DNA from: Larix sibirica | Lineage: Eukaryota; Streptophyta; Pinopsida; Pinales; Pinaceae | DNA length: 22,375 nt | Direction of reading: 5' to 3' | Assembly: GCA_004151065.3 (NCBI GenBank) | Contig: NWUY0300024497.1 | Coordinates: 4,350 to 26,724 of the forward strand | In this document: one piece after another, positions 18,492 through 22,375 of the stretch | Layout: each line of letters begins with the position of its first letter | Position numbering within the stretch: the first letter of the stretch is position 1 | Made by a program: the position numbers and the translations under genes | The notes under the pieces: model-generated | Told to the model about the DNA's origin: nothing | What the model saw: only the letters and a program-made list of their open reading frames with translations | The model's database searches: none

Positions 18492-20948
18492 CTTGTTAAC
18501 CCCCATATTGCAAGCGATAATGTGAGGATTAATTTCCATCTTGATTTCCTTAAACTAGTGGTTTGATGACTACATTTAGGGTTTTCTACGGTTCAGTAGC
18601 TATTCCACTTCAAGTTTCATCTGATTATGGGGAGTTTCTATTTTATCAATTCTCCTACTTTTTAGGATCCAGTGTTTTAGGGTCAGTATGACAGATCTAG
18701 TGACATATTCTTGGTCCTTGCAAACATTATTGCACAAACTAGCATGTACAATTAAATCCCATAAGAACATTTCTATCCCATGAGAAACCAAGAGGGGATA
18801 CCCACTATCAACTTATTAAATCCCTCTTCAATTTTAGGTTTCCTCTCCTCTAGCTCAAGAGGGTTATCCCTAGGAACTAGGATTAGTAAAGTTAGATATT
18901 GAGACAGAAGGTGATATGAGAGAGTATCTTTAGCAAAACATTTTTGTCTTTTGTAGTATAAGAATGTGATGGGAGGATGAAGAGACTACTGCCAATCCAA
19001 ACAAGAGAAAATGGATTGAATGGGTAGATCCAAGAGGGAAATTTCACAAATGGTTTAAAAAAGAGCCTCTAAAGCATGCCACAAGAAACCCTAAAAAATG
19101 AATGTTAAAAATAGACTAGGAGGGCCCAAAAGGTGCCATATCAAAACATTTTTAATTAGGGAGTGACTTATACAATGAAGTATTACATGCAACAACTCTA
19201 GAAAATGATAGGAGTAGGTTAATACATTTAATACATCAAAGGGAAATAGAGGGAGAGCCTTCCAATATGGTAATACCCTTCTCATATGGTCCCAGAAGAA
19301 CAATTTCTAGCTGCTTTCTACACATCACTAAGAGAATTTAGAAATAAAAACATAAGCCTCACATTGATAAGAGAAGACCCTTATGCTTTACATATGCACC
19401 AACAAATATATGTCCATTAATATCCAAGGAGAGAAAACTCCAAAGATCCAACCATGAGAAATGGAGTAGAGCGGAAAGCCTTATATAACTTTGGATTCCT
19501 CTTCCTTCTATAATAAAATAAAAATAAACATCCTTGATCTAGCCTAGGGATGAGTAAAGAAACAAAAATACTCCAACTACATGCATAAAATAAGCTAATA
19601 AAAGCCACATGTACAAGTCTCAAAGATGAATGAATGGAACACCTCCATCAAATGAGGACCAAATGATAAGCAAAAAACCAACATCTAGCCTCGAAAGGCT
19701 CTCTAATGGAAGTGCTTCAAGCGAAAAGGTATCCATAGCAATAAATGAACCCTAGATCTAGGGTTTGACCCCATATACCTCCTCCAATTCCAAATAACCT
19801 CCATCAAACCATTAGAGTGCACAACAAGCCCTCTAGAGTAGAACACTACATAAAAAAATGACATAGAATGATAGGTGGGACACCTCTAAGTTGATCATGC
19901 TCCATGAATAAGATCCAAAAAATGAATGCTCCCTCAACCAATCATGGGAATATGTGAAATAAAGGATCTCCAAGCAATACATCCCACTATAATGGTATAG
20001 ATATGTGTGCAAGCCATCCTTCAAGTGGATCATTTCATCAGTTAAGGTTAGAACCAATTCAAATATTCTACAATGGCCACTCATGTGGCTCCCCAAGTGA
20101 ATTCTCCATCAAATAAGGCATATATGAGTATGTGAGCGACCTCCAAGGAGTGGAGGATACCCTCCTTTTGAACTCATCAAGGATCAAGACCTCAAAACAT
20201 GTGGAATGAATTCCATTCACTAAATGATGTCCACATATCAACAAACTCATTAATCTATGTGCGAGGGCTAGATCCATGGACTAAAGAGGCCATTCATAAA
20301 TAATAGAAGCATCCAACTAGAAATCAAGGTGGAAATGATAGTTACCACATTATGAAGAAGGGAAAAACCCCTTCTAAAAACCAATAACATGCCTCCACAC
20401 ATGCCAAGATAGAGAAACAGGGATAGCATTCAACCAATAATGATACATAATGGAGGCCAGATGCAAACCATGTGCTAAGAACCAAGGGCGCTCCAATAAA
20501 ATGATAGCCAATCATGTGATGATGTCAACCAAGTCTCTAGTATAAATGGCACACTAAGGGAAAACAATCACAAGCAATCCATAAGTGCAAATAAATCCTC
20601 ATTAACTAGAGTGCTCCACCAAATATGATAGTCTATGTCTTGAAGAAGTCAAAATGGCCCAAAAATTCTAGGGAACTCCCATGGAAAAGACTCCAATTAC
20701 CATCTCATAAGGTAAACAAGCCAAGTGCTTCACAAGAAGATGAACAATTTGTCATAAACAAGTGCAACATCAACTCCTCCTACATTCCATAGCTACTATC
20801 ATGAATATCCATCAATCCATCATAATCACTAGGCCATCCATACCTCCATCAACTTGGAACCCCCCATTGAAGGTGTGATGAAAATCACATGTGGATATGC
20901 ATGCCAAGTGAGGGGTAACAACAAGCTCACAAGTCCAATGAGCATTTT

Positions 20949-22369
20949 TCTAAATACATACATGACAGTGCAAGAATCTCTATTTTTTAGATTTTCCTAT
21001 TTTTTAGATGTTGGCATAGTTGTTTTCTCAACATTCTAAGACTCCTAATTTTTAGGAATTTTTTTTCTATTTTTTAGGAAGGGTCGTTGCTATTTTTGAC
21101 AAGTCTATTTTTACTAAGGGAAAAGACAATGGCTTGCTTCCAATGTGGAGTTTTTGAATTTTTTGTTGGGTTTTGGTTTAGACAGAGGATATGTGGTTTG
21201 TTTGCAAATTGTTTAGGTTGATTATCGACATGTAGAAACTAGATAGAGGTATATCATTGCACCCATGTTGTCTCATGATGTGGCATTCATGACATCATTT
21301 AAGTGGAGTGAATTGATATTCTTGGTGTCCTTTGTCTCTCTTCAGGTTCGAGTTGGTCTACTTATGTCCACTAACACGTGACTTCAAAGAACACGAGTTA
21401 CCTAGATTTGCAAGAGGGCGCATGAGTTAGTACTATTATGGGAGTTTAAAATTCACTTTAATTTCTTCCAATTAACTACATCTTCAATTATCCATTTAAT
21501 TTGAAAAATCATAAAATTAGATCTTAGCATGCATGAAGAGAGACAATTGGACTAGTTTGCATTCCTTGGTCTAATTTAGCACTTGAGAAGTTGATTTGTG
21601 CATGGTAATGGACTAGTTCAAAAGTAGATAGAGTCACACAAGGAGAGAGTTAATGTAAATACACATGAGAGTTTGCATAGATGGATATTGAACTATTAGT
21701 GGAAGTAGAACATATTATTTCTATAAGGTTTTAATATCCATTAGGCTGCACCATGCACGAGTTTGACTTGGAATTCAATCTCTCTTTGTCACAAATCTAC
21801 ATTGCATGGATTATTGGTTTCTCCTCCCCTATTTTCTATAAATAAGAGTTAGAGAATATTGGAAAAATATTGAATTATTTTTACAAGTTCATGAGATCTT
21901 CGCAACCATCCTCATCGACACTCAACAACACGTTCTTCACTACACATTTGGAATTGATAAGGAAACCCCTAATATTTTGAATTCATGTTGGATTTCCCAC
22001 CTTTATGCTAATATTTAATCATACATATTCTTATATGTTGCCAGATCTTGTAATATTTTAGGTTGTTTCCATGTAAAAATCGTGTGTTCATTGTTCATAT
22101 TGCTGCCTTTAATGCCTTTGCTTTGAGTCTCCTTCACTTAAAGCGCACATTCTAATTCATCGACTGTCATTTTTGCTACAGAAAATAACTAAAGAACTAT
22201 TCCCACATTTTGCACTTTATTTTATTAGATTTTGTCTATTCTCAAGTGTCTTGGGGCACTTCGAGGGAGTCTCATTTATTGATTTACCTATGAGTTTTAC
22301 ATGCAGTTTTTAAACATAAATTACAATAGAAAATCACTTTAGAGACATCCCCTGTATCTAGAAAGCACC
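20949..22369. repeat. 1.42-kb segment, version 3
   Basis: It shares c at 21456 and t at 22226 with version 2. It has three private changes: a21578, t21724 and a21736. Its TATA box is at 21837-21844. It is part of the 17775-22375 copy. Confidence 0.95.
21837..21844 (+). promoter_or_regulatory. TATA box candidate (version 3)
   Basis: TATAAATA in the same context as at 14410 and 15832. Confidence 0.4.
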
Positions 22370-22375
22370 TGCCCA

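Larger units (their letters stand above)
17775..22375. repeat. Near-identical copy of 10348-14942 plus 6 bases
   Basis: The offset is 7,427 throughout, with no indels and about 12 substitutions. It contains the end of minisatellite array 1 (17775-17867), array 2 (18084-18491), the TATA-like site (19482-19488), the telobox palindrome (19748-19765) and version 3 of the 1.42-kb segment (20949-22369). The last six bases, tgccca, match 16365-16370, so this contig reads straight across the place where an N stands at 14943. No independent gene content is present. Confidence 0.95.

Overview
This window looks like intergenic DNA from a large, repeat-rich plant nuclear genome. The DNA is AT-rich and holds no intact protein gene. 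It contains badly decayed Ty1/copia and Ty3/gypsy retrotransposon pol remnants, tRNA-like SINE candidates and a minisatellite inside a long non-coding repeat. A conifer or other gymnosperm is my best guess, because the elements are old, heavily mutated and widely spaced, but the sequence does not prove it. None of the short ORFs looks like a real gene.

Left part (1-9,940). An LTR-like segment with a stem-loop and a possible primer-binding site lies at 130-828. A diverged 101-bp tandem repeat follows at 1029-1213. A decayed copia pol region (end of the integrase linker, reverse transcriptase and RNase H) lies on the minus strand at about 2340-3960. Directly upstream of it, in the same orientation, is a second and separate piece of copia reverse transcriptase (about 3961-4150). 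Then comes a long stretch with no recognisable gene. Two SINE-like fragments lie at 7568-7640 (minus) and 7866-8040 (plus). A gypsy integrase remnant lies on the minus strand at about 9010-9645.

Middle part (9,940-17,773). A 37-bp minisatellite is organised in two higher-order blocks about 628 bp apart. It sits at the edge of a multi-kilobase non-coding repeat with TATA-like promoter sites. A diverged relative of the same repeat, with one surviving minisatellite unit, lies at about 16,440-17,660. A plausible reading is an old non-coding (LARD-like) LTR retrotransposon family, but no LTR ends were proven.

Right part (17,775-22,375). This is a gap-free repeat, about 99.7% identical, of 10,348-14,942, shifted by exactly 7,427 bases. 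The segment 14,944-16,364 is also a near-identical copy of 13,522-14,942, shifted by 1,422. All three N sites (128-129, 14,943 and 17,774) lie exactly at the edges of duplicated sequence. The simplest explanation is that overlapping contigs were placed side by side without merging, so much of the apparent duplication is an assembly artefact. The three versions of the 1.4-kb segment differ from each other at five positions in all. The non-redundant locus is roughly 16 kb.

The nearest thing to something undescribed is the 37-bp minisatellite and its non-coding host repeat. I found no gene system in which parts of this window work together.
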